Notes: a model not told the origin generated them from the sequence alone. A stretch of DNA of 64,000 bases from Bacillota bacterium (GCA_017442735.1 JAFRZE010000072.1:62001-126000), one strand, 5' to 3'; counted from the stretch's first letter, positions 26,801-35,836 are shown. A program made the numbers and translations.

Positions 26801-27251
26801 TTCCGCGGACTCGATCGAGATCAGTGCAAAACGTAATCTTGAAGATAACACGACTCTTTCCCATTTCGTTTCCCTTCAGATCGATGGAAAATCTCTGGTC
26901 AAAGATCTCGACTACACTGTACGTTCAGGCAGTGTGATCGCAACAATCAATCCCTCTGCTCTGCAGAATCTTGGCACTGGAATTCATCGGATCACCTTTG
27001 TCTTTGATGATGGGAAGGCCGAAACGACATTAACCGTGGAACAGAGTTCGGATTCTTCCGGAAGCGGTAGTTCCGGTGGCGGAAGTTCCTCCGGAGGTTC
27101 CTCTTCTGTTCCGAGCACCGGTGATATCTTCTCAAATCCGTTCCTGTGGTTTGGTGGTATGGCAATCGTTATCTTCTTCCTGAAACTGTTTATCGACTCG
27201 CGCAAGAAACGTCTTGCGGAAGCCGAAGCGATGCAAAATAATAAATACTAA
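23877..27251 (+). CDS. Secreted InlB-repeat surface protein, paralogue 2
   Basis: Protein of 1124 residues. I chose the ATG at 23877, which gives a standard signal peptide (MKKSIFFLLTAF, cleavage after AKA near 24); an in-frame ATG 11 codons upstream would bury it. A leucine-rich-like N-terminal region ends with YDGTYEEWKTI near 245. It is followed by an InlB-type repeat (YPGHAFTGWYTDPSC), three divergent repeats, two tandem modules VWLDSDG/FQAWNS and IWMNEDG/FKEWGN, a divergent repeat, FDADGGTGSM, a canonical InlB repeat (FVGWYTDSSLTTPFSF) and the X2-like domain. The C-terminus is a Ser/Gly linker, VPSTGD, a membrane helix and RKKRLAEAEAMQNNKY. It is 20 bases from paralogue 3, in one operon. 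Function inferred only as cell-surface binding. Confidence 0.85.
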   Translation: MKKSIFFLLTAFIMVFLFSIQAKAATDYTDDDGFTWTVEFNETDKTCAIKGVVFPSGDKVETLNFPSFIPNGSENYTVVEISGFSLKDQINSFEYYYTGENKIIIPASVTTVGKNLLQELGGVPYFIVEYGGPESTFDGSYMAGSHHTYIHFTQTGHIMGWAGGSSEQNSYLGWILLSEDTIHIVCCNPEGAPQQLPNMYSFGWKEEFCAPIHHLIVDHNLYSLGHLQYMKLETITYDGTYEEWKTIQSTSMIYGNPKIYCVYTAQFMNTPVSSADPYQTAAFKVDEKLTQPETDPSYPGHAFTGWYTDPSCDPDTKWDFDTAVQYEDLEMEEINENTSRPTGYFKLYAGWVVISDVKNSSSMKNGTVTFSQDKDVWEGATVELTPVPDPGYEYIPNTLSVKDASGNPVDVTNDQSFIMPGSDVTVSAEFRLKTFYIDVQADTNCNGAAEPSEGTMGSSVQLSSSTVDSRREFDYWEIIQGDISIDPATNTFTIGTSDIVVKAHFKLKPVRKYEYNIIGDGTVTPDIVKPIEGDTISLTVEPVYGNMLNTLRVFNKETGEEISIYNNSFTMPGADVIISAVFNELQPHYIVWLDSDGNELERRPYFPEAGDKTPAATSNTKTPTKPMDETYIYSFQAWNSPVYQGNDTVYSPIFSQVERRTFLVIWMNEDGSELDSKPFLEGDPEPITDKIPTKISVMGDYAYIFKEWGNRTEDKAKGTITYFAVFSDETTPLYGILVLNDGSGTASADIKSAVEGATVTLTATPLPGYKFKAWEVVTGDVVVMDDQFVMGTENVRIRATFEKLKTVYVSFDADGGTGSMTQVSMYAGSEYSLPNCSYTAPQGKEFSCWDISGNTYQPGETISVNDDITAKAVWKDKSSSSVSYTVTFMIDNEYSVAVQTVFKGNKVNKPSDPLKDGYIFVGWYTDSSLTTPFSFDTPIETNWTLYAKWTPKAAETDETIEYTIVSGAAQKWTKGSADSIEISAKRNLEDNTTLSHFVSLQIDGKSLVKDLDYTVRSGSVIATINPSALQNLGTGIHRITFVFDDGKAETTLTVEQSSDSSGSGSSGGGSSSGGSSSVPSTGDIFSNPFLWFGGMAIVIFFLKLFIDSRKKRLAEAEAMQNNKY

Positions 27252-27271
27252 GTGAGATTGGAGGCATAACC

Positions 27272-30200
27272 ATGAGAAAGCACTTTCTCTTATTCATTCT
27301 TGTTTTCTTATTTCTTTTTATGCTGCCATCTCAGGCTAAAGCTTCCCCCCAGGAACAAAGTGGTGAGGTTTGGGACGAAGATACAGGCTTAAAATGGTAT
27401 GCCACTTTTTATTACGATCAAGACAATTCCGATTCATCTCACTGTACAATTACAGGTGTATCTTATATTAATATCAGTGCTGATTGGGGAAGTGAAATTG
27501 AATTCCCTACTGAACTAAAATATACTTTTCGTGTGTCAGATGAAGGAGGCGCTCTTCTTTTTGTCGAAGACCTTTTTCCAGTAACCAAAATCGATCTTAA
27601 CGTTGATCAACGAGAATTCCTGTCAAAGTTTACAGAAATTGAGATTCCGGCTTCTATTACAGAGATTACTGCCTCTTCTTTTAGTGGTCTGTCGTCTTTG
27701 GATCATAACATGATCATCCATTATTCCGGATCAGAAACGAATCTGGGGCTGAGTCATATCGCAGGCTCTCCAGGGCTCATGATCGAACGATCTGATGACA
27801 GCTGCCTTGGCTGGGTAGCCGGTACCAGTATCGACAGTGCCCTTTACTTTGAAATGAATGAGAATGGTTCTATGACGATCAAATGCAAGGGCGATCAGGT
27901 ACCGTCTCTTCCTGCTATGAGCAAGTTCGTCTTTTCTGACTTTCCTGTCTCGTCTATTTCGGAACTACGTCTTACTGATTCCATTTCCAGTCTTCCGGAG
28001 AAATTTGCTTATACTCTTCCCACTGGAATGACAGTGAAAAAGATGTTTTTGAATACGAATATAAAGAGTCAGATACCGCAAAACGCACTGATACCCGGTG
28101 TTGAATTCATCGAGTTTGACGGATACGATTATGACTGGAAAGAGATCTATCCGTATACGCCTGCCCTGGGACCGGATAAAATCAGTTATAAATGTAAAGT
28201 CACTTTCCGGCCAGACACACTCGTCGGATGTTCGTGGGCCGATCCATCTACTTCTGTCACAGAAGATGTCATGTATAATGATACTGTGTCTTCTCCCCAG
28301 GAGTCTCCCATTCCAAAGGATGGATATGGGTTTACCGGTAAATGGTACACCGAACAGGCATGTACTTTCGAATGGAATTTCAATAATAACGTAACAAGTT
28401 CAATGAACCTGTTTGCCGGTTATGAATTACTGCCTACCAATCCGATCACCTTAGAAACAGTTCCAGCTTCTACTGCTTCCGGAAACTGGGCTCGGCTTCG
28501 TGATAAGAAAGGAGATCCACTTTCGTCTACTCCCTATGTGGGGCAGTCGGTTACTGTATATATCCATATGGCGGCCGGATATGATTACAGTGTTTCTATC
28601 AGGAAAGCTGATGGGACAGATGTACTATTTACGAATGTTGATGTATCTTCCTCAGATGAAGCCTGTAAAAAATTCGATATGCCCGATGCCGAAGTTATCG
28701 TCACCGTTACTTATCAACTGAAGCAGTATACTATTACTCTTGAGGAGTCAAGTAACGGCACCATTACCTCGACTGCCGAGAAATCTGAAATGGATAAGGA
28801 GATTACCATTTCAGCAACACCGAGCAAGCAAAACATGGCTTTTTCCGAATGGTCCATTTCGTATATCGGGAAAAATAACGCTCCTGTGACAGATAAGATC
28901 ACGGAAAACCCATATACGTTTACTATGCCGGCTTCCAATGTTACTGTCTCGGCGTCTTTCGTCAGAAAAGTTCACACCATCAGCTTGGATTATGATACTC
29001 AATATGGAAAGATCACACTTGATCCCGGGAAAAACCCTGACGCTGGTGAATTGGTCATTGTGCGCTTTACCCCGTCTGATGACAGATATTTCCTTAAATC
29101 TTTCTCTTATCTGGATGATGAAGGTAATACTGTGACAGTAAACGACAACTCATTTATCATGCCGGATTACGATATTACGATCACGCCCAATATCCTGGAA
29201 AAAGCTACGTATACGGTTGTGTGGCTGAATGGAGACGGATCACAGCTGGATACAGCAACGTACGACAACACAAAAGACATGCCCACGACAGACAGAACAC
29301 CTACAAGGAAATCCGCCGGTAAGTATGCTTTTGTTTTTTCAAGATGGAAGGAAGGCGTTCTCACCGGGACCACGATCACCTTTGAGCCGGAATTTGAAGC
29401 TGTTGAGCGAAAAGAGCTTTATATCGTCTGGCTGAATGGGGATGGGACAGTACTCGCTGAAAGCAATGCCTACTATGAGGATGATAAAGAGCCGACGACG
29501 GACAAAGTCCCTGAGAAGGCAGGTGAAGGTGAATATCGGTATGTTTTCATGAAATGGGACGACGGAACGATAGAAGGCAACACGAAAACCTATACTCCGA
29601 TCTTTACCCGTGAAACCATCCCATATTATGAAATTACCGTAAATCCAAACAACGTCGCCTATGGCGCTGTTGCCGCCAGTGAAAAATCCGCACCGGAGGG
29701 AACGAAGGTCTCCCTTCGGGTATCACCCAGCCCTGGATATTACTTCGATCGGTTCGAGGTCCTGCAGGGTGGTATTGAGATCAACGGAAATACCTTTACT
29801 GTAGGGAAAGAAAATATTGCGATTTGGGCCGTCTTTTCCAAGATCCGGTCCTGTACTATCACGTTCGACACGGGCGGCGGAACCGGTTCCATGCCAAAAC
29901 AGACCGAAAACTCCGGAAACGATTATACCCTTCCGGCCTGTGGCTTCACCGCACCGCAAGGTAAAGTTTTCTTCTGCTGGCAGGTCGGAGACAAGACTTT
30001 CCAGCCTGGTGAAAAGGTGCCCGTCAAGGACGATTTGACGATCACCGCTATCTGGAAAGATCCATCCGATTCTTCCTCCATCAGTTATACGGTCACATTT
30101 ATGATCGACAATGAATACTCTGTTGCCGTTCAGACAGTCATCAAAGGAAACAAAGCGGTCAAACCTTCCGACCCTGTCAAGGATGGTTATGTCTTTGTGG

Positions 30201-30805
30201 GCTGGTACAGCGACAGTTCACTGACTTCGCCTTTCAGTTTTGATACATCGATCGAATCCAATTGGACCTTATATGCTAAATGGACTCCGAAAGCTGCCGA
30301 CACGGATGAAACGATCGAATATACCGTTATTGAAGGAGCCGCTCAGAAGTGGACGAAGAACTCCACTGTTTCTCCGGAGATCCGTGCACAGAGAAATATC
30401 AATGACAATACCAGTCTTTCTCACTTCGTAGGGCTGCAGATCGATGGTAAATCTATGGTCAAAGATGTGGATTATACCGTTCGTTCCGGAAGCGTGATCG
30501 TTACACTCAAGCCAAGTGCTTTAAACAATCTGGCAAATGGTATTCATCGTGTTACCTTTGTCTATGATGACGGCAAAGCGGAGACTACCCTGACGATTCT
30601 GGAAGCGTCAGAAGGAGACTCTAAAGGTTCTTCTTCCGGCGGAGGAAGCGGCGGATCTTCCAATCCTTCCACCGGAGATATCTTCTCCAATCCTGTTCTC
30701 TGGTTTGGCGGAATGATCCTCGTGATATTTGTTCTGAAGCTGTTCATCAACGCCCGCAAAAGGCGAATGGCAGAAGCAGAAGCCATGATGAGGGAGAAGT
30801 TTTAA
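27272..30805 (+). CDS. Secreted InlB-repeat surface protein, paralogue 3
   Basis: Protein of 1177 residues with a strong GGAGG Shine-Dalgarno. Signal peptide MRKHFLLFILVFLFLFM, cleavage after AKA (near 24). The N-terminal region has leucine-rich character (EIPASITEITASSFSGL) and ends with FDGYDYDWKEI near 290. After an InlB-type repeat (GYGFTGKWYTEQAC) come divergent repeats, two clear tandem copies of the roughly 70-residue VWLNGDG module (near 648 and 720), a divergent repeat, FDTGGGTGSM, a canonical InlB repeat (FVGWYSDSSLTSPFSF) and the X2-like domain (EGAAQKWTKN). The end is a Ser/Gly linker, NPSTGD, helix and tail ending in REKF. Its C-terminal 250 residues are very close to paralogue 2, but the codons differ at many silent positions. 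The stop is one base before paralogue 4. Confidence 0.85.
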   Translation: MRKHFLLFILVFLFLFMLPSQAKASPQEQSGEVWDEDTGLKWYATFYYDQDNSDSSHCTITGVSYINISADWGSEIEFPTELKYTFRVSDEGGALLFVEDLFPVTKIDLNVDQREFLSKFTEIEIPASITEITASSFSGLSSLDHNMIIHYSGSETNLGLSHIAGSPGLMIERSDDSCLGWVAGTSIDSALYFEMNENGSMTIKCKGDQVPSLPAMSKFVFSDFPVSSISELRLTDSISSLPEKFAYTLPTGMTVKKMFLNTNIKSQIPQNALIPGVEFIEFDGYDYDWKEIYPYTPALGPDKISYKCKVTFRPDTLVGCSWADPSTSVTEDVMYNDTVSSPQESPIPKDGYGFTGKWYTEQACTFEWNFNNNVTSSMNLFAGYELLPTNPITLETVPASTASGNWARLRDKKGDPLSSTPYVGQSVTVYIHMAAGYDYSVSIRKADGTDVLFTNVDVSSSDEACKKFDMPDAEVIVTVTYQLKQYTITLEESSNGTITSTAEKSEMDKEITISATPSKQNMAFSEWSISYIGKNNAPVTDKITENPYTFTMPASNVTVSASFVRKVHTISLDYDTQYGKITLDPGKNPDAGELVIVRFTPSDDRYFLKSFSYLDDEGNTVTVNDNSFIMPDYDITITPNILEKATYTVVWLNGDGSQLDTATYDNTKDMPTTDRTPTRKSAGKYAFVFSRWKEGVLTGTTITFEPEFEAVERKELYIVWLNGDGTVLAESNAYYEDDKEPTTDKVPEKAGEGEYRYVFMKWDDGTIEGNTKTYTPIFTRETIPYYEITVNPNNVAYGAVAASEKSAPEGTKVSLRVSPSPGYYFDRFEVLQGGIEINGNTFTVGKENIAIWAVFSKIRSCTITFDTGGGTGSMPKQTENSGNDYTLPACGFTAPQGKVFFCWQVGDKTFQPGEKVPVKDDLTITAIWKDPSDSSSISYTVTFMIDNEYSVAVQTVIKGNKAVKPSDPVKDGYVFVGWYSDSSLTSPFSFDTSIESNWTLYAKWTPKAADTDETIEYTVIEGAAQKWTKNSTVSPEIRAQRNINDNTSLSHFVGLQIDGKSMVKDVDYTVRSGSVIVTLKPSALNNLANGIHRVTFVYDDGKAETTLTILEASEGDSKGSSSGGGSGGSSNPSTGDIFSNPVLWFGGMILVIFVLKLFINARKRRMAEAEAMMREKF

Positions 30806-30806
30806 A

Positions 30807-33800
30807 ATGAAAAAAATATCTTTTCTCTTCCTGATATTCGTTCTGTTTGTTCTGATCCGTCCGGTTCAGGCAAAAGCCGAGCAGATTACGTATACATCAG
30901 ATGGTCATGATTATATTTTTAATGTGGAAACCGACGCGCAGAATCACACCTTCAAAACAGTCGCGCCATATCCATGGGTACAGGAAAATTCCGGATATAT
31001 CCTCAAGTTCCCGGAAACCATCTTCCTTAATGATGATCCAACGGCGTACGTGCTGACTGAAATTTCTGGCAGTCCCGGTGCGCCGAACCCAGCTATCGGA
31101 TATGCGATTTACATCCCGGCCAGTGTCCAAAAGATATCAGATACTTTTTTCTCGAATTACGGATATCAATACCTGAATGTTTATTTTAGCGGTTTCAAAG
31201 AGGTGCTGCCAGCTAATTATATTGCAGGTTCATATAGAGCGGATATCAGGTATTCCATAGACGGTTCCCGATTGGGTTCACTGGGTGGATCACCCAGCAA
31301 TATGCTTTATTGGGAGAAAACATCAAATGGCATGTTGACGATTTCATCCACTAATCCGAATGAAATTGCTTCCATTTCCACATTGGATGATCTCCGTTCT
31401 TTCTGGAATGATATCACTTCTGATATTACGACCATCCGAATAGAAAACAATATTGAGGGTATCTATAACCTAAATGGATATGCAGACTATCCCTTTACGT
31501 ATCCCAGCTTAAATACTGTTATTTATGATGGAACCAAACAAAAGTGGCAGACAATCAATCGTTATACTTCTTTTCCATCCAATTGCTCCAATTCCATCAC
31601 CTACTCTTTCCTCCGCTGTCAAGTGAAGTTCGATACAAATAGGACAAGTGTAACTTCCGGTGCCAATCCGCTTATGTGGGACAATGTGATCAAAGGCTCT
31701 ACAGTCAGTGCGCCTTCCAGTCCGTCTGCTCCCGGAACCAACTTCACCGGATGGTACACCAGCAGTGCCTGTACGAACCAATGGGATTTTACCAGAACGG
31801 TGTCAGAGAATCTGTTGGATTCTGAAGGCGTATTGACCCTGTATGCTGGCTGGGCAGGAAATATAAACATTAATCCAGACCAGATAGAAAACGGCAGTGT
31901 ATCATTATTAAGCCCGAATTCCGCTACCAATGTGCCAAAAAACACGACTGCCACCCTATATCCCGTACCTGCTGTCGGTTATGAATATGTACCAGGTTCT
32001 CTGACTGTTACAGATTATTACGGAAACAAGCTTGATCTGGATTCCAAAAATGCGTTCTCTATGCCAGATGTCAATGTTTATGTTACAGCACAGTTTCAAC
32101 CGATTACTTATGAAATCGAGGTAACAGTTAACGGCGGCGATAAGACAGCCAAGGCATATGCCAGTACATCCAGCGGAATCTATACGACTACTATAGATCT
32201 TACCGCTGAAATAGATCCTTCGGCTTTCTATTTCTTCTCTGGCTGGTCTTCTTCCCCTGCCGTAGTTTTTGCAGATCCCTCCTCTCCCACTACCTCATTT
32301 ACGATCGGTGCGCAATCTTCTGATATCAAAACGATTCGGATCGTTGCAAATTTCTCAAAGAAAAACATAAGTAAAATCTATTCCGTGATCATCGGAAAGG
32401 GGTCTGTCATAACAAATCCTTCTGAAGAACAAATGGTTGGTGAAACCGTTTCCTTCAAACCAGTGCCTGATTATGGATATGAATTCAGCAGCGTAAAGGT
32501 CACAGATTCGAAAGCTTATGAGATTTCCGTCGATGAAACAAACCTTTCGTTTGTTATGCCGAATACCGAAGCTTTTATTACCGTAACGTTCACTGAAAAG
32601 GAAAAGTATAAAACCACCTGGCTGAATTATGACGGAACCGTATTCCGTACGCAATATTTTTATATCGATGAAGAACCGTTTATGAACGATATCCCGACCA
32701 AACCCGCAGATACTCAATACAGCTATGAGTTCAGCGGATGGGATAAAGGAACTTTTACCGGGCACGGAAACGATATGGAATTCAAACCGTCCTTTACCTC
32801 AAGATCCAGAAATACAGTTTATGTTACCTGGTTAAACGAAGATGGTTCCGAGTTTGAAAGAAAAACTTATCTGGAAGGAAATGATATGCCGGCTCCTTCC
32901 AGTACCCCGTCGAAGTCTCCTGACGGAAGCTATTCCTATACCTTTAAAGAGTGGATGCAGGAAAAAGACGATCCGTATGAAAAAGTATTCCGTGCAGTAT
33001 TCAGCAAGTCAGAGCTTGTCCCCCACTCGATCTATACGAGTGTAGAAGGAGGTACCGGATCGATCTCTGTCAATCCGAAAGCTGCTTCGGCCGGAACGCT
33101 CATTACGCTGACACCAAAACCATATGCCGGGTACTCTTTCAAAGAATTTGAAGTTCTTTCCGGAGATATAACGATCACCAACAACACGTTCATCATGCCT
33201 GATTCAAATGTTTCGATCAAGGCTGTGTTTGAACTGATCCATACCTGTCAGATCTCCTACAACCCCAATGGCGGCAATGGTACGATGACCGCCAAGAAAG
33301 TGGATTCCGGCACTACCTACGCGCTTCCACGATGTGCTTTCACCCCTCCCGCCGGGAAAGAGTTCTCCAGCTGGCGGATCGGTACCGCATATTATAACGT
33401 CGGAGAGAGTATTCTGGTTACAGAAAACATTACTCTTACTGCGATCTGGAAAGACAGATCTGATTCCTCTTCAAACACAGATACCGATCCAAATTCAGAT
33501 AATAATCAGAACTCCGGCTCCAATCAGACGGTGACTTATACTGTTACCTTTATGGCGGACAGCGATTTCGTTGTCACCAGCGAAATCGTTCCCTGGGGAC
33601 AGACCGTCAACAAGCCTACTGATCCCTTACGGGAAGATCAGATCTTCGTAGGATGGTATACGGATACTTCCTATCTGAAAGCTTTCAGTTTTGATACGCC
33701 GATCAATTCCAATATCGTTCTATATGCCAAGTGGGTGAATAAGGCTCCGTCTACGAATGAGAATATCGAATACAAAGTCATCGAAGGAGCTGCCCAGAAA

Positions 33801-34373
33801 TGGGACAATGAAACCGGCGGTGTAGTGGAAATTCGTGCTCAGAGAAATGAAGATGATGAAACAAGTCTCGATCATTTTGTGAAGCTGCAGGTCGACGGGA
33901 AGGCTTTGATCAGAGGATTCGATTATACGACCCGTGAAGGCAGTGTTATCGTCACACTGAAGCCATACGTGTTGGAAGGCCTAAGCAATGGCATTCATCG
34001 AATTACGTTTGTTTATGATGATGGTAAGGCAGAAACGACAATTACGATCGTAGGTAATTCCGAAGCCTCTTCCAACGGATCGAATTACTCCGGCAATTCA
34101 TCCCAGGATGATACGTCAAGCAGCAGCTCCTCTTCGAGTTCTTCAAGCAGCAGTTCCTCTTCCAGCTCGTCCAGTTCGTCCAGCTCGTCAAGTTCTTCCA
34201 GCAGCAGTACATCCTCCAGCTCCTCCTCTAATCCTTCGACCGGTGATATCTTTGGAAATCCGTTCCTTTGGTTCGGAGGAATGGCTCTGGTCATGTTCTT
34301 CCTAAAGCTTTTCATTGATTTTCGTAAGAAACGGATCGAGGAGGCCGAAGCTATGAAAGATGGAAAATTCTAA
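30807..34373 (+). CDS. Secreted InlB-repeat surface protein, paralogue 4, with poly-Ser stalk
   Basis: Protein of 1188 residues, the last of the tandem set, with GGAGAAG as Shine-Dalgarno inside the end of paralogue 3. Signal peptide MKKISFLFLIFVLFVLI, cleavage after AKA (near 25). The N-terminal region ends with YDGTKQKWQTI near 248. Then follow an InlB-type repeat (GTNFTGWYTSSAC), three divergent repeats, two tandem modules (TWLNYDG/FSGWDKG, TWLNEDG/FKEWMQ), a divergent repeat, YNPNGGNGTM, an InlB repeat (FVGWYTDTSYLKAFSF) with a Thr/Asn/Asp-rich insert before it, and the X2-like domain. The linker is 37 Ser in 38 codons (residues 1104-1141), then NPSTGD, a helix and the tail ending in DGKF. 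It is more divergent than paralogues 2 and 3. Confidence 0.85.
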   Translation: MKKISFLFLIFVLFVLIRPVQAKAEQITYTSDGHDYIFNVETDAQNHTFKTVAPYPWVQENSGYILKFPETIFLNDDPTAYVLTEISGSPGAPNPAIGYAIYIPASVQKISDTFFSNYGYQYLNVYFSGFKEVLPANYIAGSYRADIRYSIDGSRLGSLGGSPSNMLYWEKTSNGMLTISSTNPNEIASISTLDDLRSFWNDITSDITTIRIENNIEGIYNLNGYADYPFTYPSLNTVIYDGTKQKWQTINRYTSFPSNCSNSITYSFLRCQVKFDTNRTSVTSGANPLMWDNVIKGSTVSAPSSPSAPGTNFTGWYTSSACTNQWDFTRTVSENLLDSEGVLTLYAGWAGNININPDQIENGSVSLLSPNSATNVPKNTTATLYPVPAVGYEYVPGSLTVTDYYGNKLDLDSKNAFSMPDVNVYVTAQFQPITYEIEVTVNGGDKTAKAYASTSSGIYTTTIDLTAEIDPSAFYFFSGWSSSPAVVFADPSSPTTSFTIGAQSSDIKTIRIVANFSKKNISKIYSVIIGKGSVITNPSEEQMVGETVSFKPVPDYGYEFSSVKVTDSKAYEISVDETNLSFVMPNTEAFITVTFTEKEKYKTTWLNYDGTVFRTQYFYIDEEPFMNDIPTKPADTQYSYEFSGWDKGTFTGHGNDMEFKPSFTSRSRNTVYVTWLNEDGSEFERKTYLEGNDMPAPSSTPSKSPDGSYSYTFKEWMQEKDDPYEKVFRAVFSKSELVPHSIYTSVEGGTGSISVNPKAASAGTLITLTPKPYAGYSFKEFEVLSGDITITNNTFIMPDSNVSIKAVFELIHTCQISYNPNGGNGTMTAKKVDSGTTYALPRCAFTPPAGKEFSSWRIGTAYYNVGESILVTENITLTAIWKDRSDSSSNTDTDPNSDNNQNSGSNQTVTYTVTFMADSDFVVTSEIVPWGQTVNKPTDPLREDQIFVGWYTDTSYLKAFSFDTPINSNIVLYAKWVNKAPSTNENIEYKVIEGAAQKWDNETGGVVEIRAQRNEDDETSLDHFVKLQVDGKALIRGFDYTTREGSVIVTLKPYVLEGLSNGIHRITFVYDDGKAETTITIVGNSEASSNGSNYSGNSSQDDTSSSSSSSSSSSSSSSSSSSSSSSSSSSSSSSTSSSSSSNPSTGDIFGNPFLWFGGMALVMFFLKLFIDFRKKRIEEAEAMKDGKF
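34116..34229 (+). repeat. Poly-serine codon tract in surface paralogue 4
   Basis: 31 Ser codons, one Thr, then 6 Ser, directly before NPSTGD. All codon types are mixed (TCA, AGC, TCC, TCT, TCG, AGT), with short local duplications such as TCGTCCAGT. Mixed codons mean the amino-acid run is kept by selection or is old; it is not a pure slippage tract. Confidence 0.9.
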
Positions 34374-34401
34374 CGTATCTCTCCTATGATTTTCATGCAT
34401 C

Positions 34402-34451
34402 AAAAAAAAGATCGATCTCCATTTTGTAATGTGGAAGATCGATCTTTTTTT
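34402..34451. terminator. Bidirectional terminator between surface operon and ABC operon
   Basis: Very long arms: A-run plus AGATCGATCT (34402-34418) pairs with AGATCGATCT plus T-run (34436-34451), loop about 17 bases. It has a T-run on both strands and sits between the convergent stops at 34373 and 34466. Confidence 0.9.
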
Positions 34452-34465
34452 GGCTTTTTGTTCGA

Positions 34466-35824
34466 TTATTCGTATCTCAGCGCGTCGATGGGGTTCAGGT
34501 TGGCGGCTTTCACGGAAGGCAGCAGTCCGAAAACTACACCGATGACCATGGAGAATGCGACCGCAATGATCACAGCCGGCAGGCTGATCACGGAAATCGT
34601 TCCATTCAGTGAAGCGATAAACTTCGCAAGAACCAAGCCCAGACCAATACCCAAAATACCACCAAGGCTGGTGAGTACGGCCGCTTCAGTAAGAAACTGC
34701 CACAGGATACGGCTCTTCTTGGCGCCGATGGCTTTCTTCAGGCCGATCTCACGAGTACGTTCCGTAACGGATACCAGCATAATGTTCATAACGCCGATAC
34801 CGCCTACCAGAAGGGAGATACTTGCGATCCAAACCAGCATCTGATTGGTCGAGTTGGAAAGATCCTGCAGCTGTTTGGCCTGCTCCAGCAGGTCTTCACT
34901 GCGGTACTGATAGTTACTTGTGCTATCTCCTGCTCCGTCATAGACGGCCTCTTTGGCGTTCACCTCTTCCATCTCCACATCCATATCCGTATCTCCGCCT
35001 GCCGAAGGCTTACTGTCTTCTGTCGAAAGGCCGGCATTCATGTTCAGGATCTCGGCTGTCTTTCGTCCGGCTTGTGTCATGTCATCGGTGGAAACGGCTC
35101 GCACAGCCACCTGCTGCGGCTCGTCAAACTGATACAGGATCGGCCAGCAGGCATCCGGTACGAGTACAAGCCCCGCGTTTTCCGTATCCATGTAGGTGTA
35201 GTAGTCCTGCATGGTCTTGATGACCGGCTGGAAAGAATCCATGAGCCCGATGATCCCTACGATCACGAACGGCTCCTGCTTGATTTCGATGGTCTGTCCA
35301 ATGGGATCTTCTCCGTCAAAGAGCGTGTCAGCCGTCACCTGATCGATCATAGCGACCTTGCGGGCCAGCCGATAATCTGTCGGTGAGAAGCCACGGCCTT
35401 TCTCGATCCGGTAGCCGAACACGGAAAGGTATGATGTGTCGATCCCGGCCACCTTTCCGCCGGATAACGTTTTCTCGACATGATATACCGTGTTGTATTC
35501 CTGTTTCTGGTGATAAAGCGTGACTGCGCTGACTTCTTCCAGATCCATGATCTGCTGCTTAACTTCCTGGCTGATGACCGGAATGGTGGAAGGCAACTGC
35601 TCATAGGTCGGATCGATTGGATAATTGCCGCGGTAAAGCTGGATCTTAACGGTATTTGTCCCCGAACCGATCAGATTACGCTTGATCTGTTCGTTGGTTC
35701 CCTGGATCGTAGAGACGATTGCGATGATGGCCGCGATACCAATGATGATACCGAGCATCGTCAGGAACGAACGCATTTTGTGTGACCAGATGCCCTGGAA
35801 GGAAAGACGTATATTCTCTAACAT
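34466..35824 (-). CDS. MacB-type ABC transporter permease
   Basis: Permease of 452 residues with the MacB/FtsX layout: one membrane helix near residues 20-40 (FLTMLGIIIGIAAIIAIVS), a large extracellular MacB-periplasmic-core domain (about 45-320), and three C-terminal helices with the FtsX signature (VGGIGVMNIMLVSVTERTRE). It ends with NPIDALRYE, typical of the family. The outer domain has a polar insert near 275-300 (DTDMDVEMEEVNAKEAVYD). Such exporters use mechanotransmission to expel peptides, lipoproteins or drugs through an adaptor. It is the last gene of a four-gene unit, 12 bases after the long adaptor. The substrate is unknown. Confidence 0.92.
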   Translation of the reverse strand: MLENIRLSFQGIWSHKMRSFLTMLGIIIGIAAIIAIVSTIQGTNEQIKRNLIGSGTNTVKIQLYRGNYPIDPTYEQLPSTIPVISQEVKQQIMDLEEVSAVTLYHQKQEYNTVYHVEKTLSGGKVAGIDTSYLSVFGYRIEKGRGFSPTDYRLARKVAMIDQVTADTLFDGEDPIGQTIEIKQEPFVIVGIIGLMDSFQPVIKTMQDYYTYMDTENAGLVLVPDACWPILYQFDEPQQVAVRAVSTDDMTQAGRKTAEILNMNAGLSTEDSKPSAGGDTDMDVEMEEVNAKEAVYDGAGDSTSNYQYRSEDLLEQAKQLQDLSNSTNQMLVWIASISLLVGGIGVMNIMLVSVTERTREIGLKKAIGAKKSRILWQFLTEAAVLTSLGGILGIGLGLVLAKFIASLNGTISVISLPAVIIAVAFSMVIGVVFGLLPSVKAANLNPIDALRYE

Positions 35825-35836
35825 GTCTTCACCTCC

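Noticed and set aside
20284-34373. Surface proteins as S-layer proteins
   Set aside because: I see no SLH or cell-wall-binding-2 repeats; the repeats are InlB-like, and a C-terminal membrane anchor is present.
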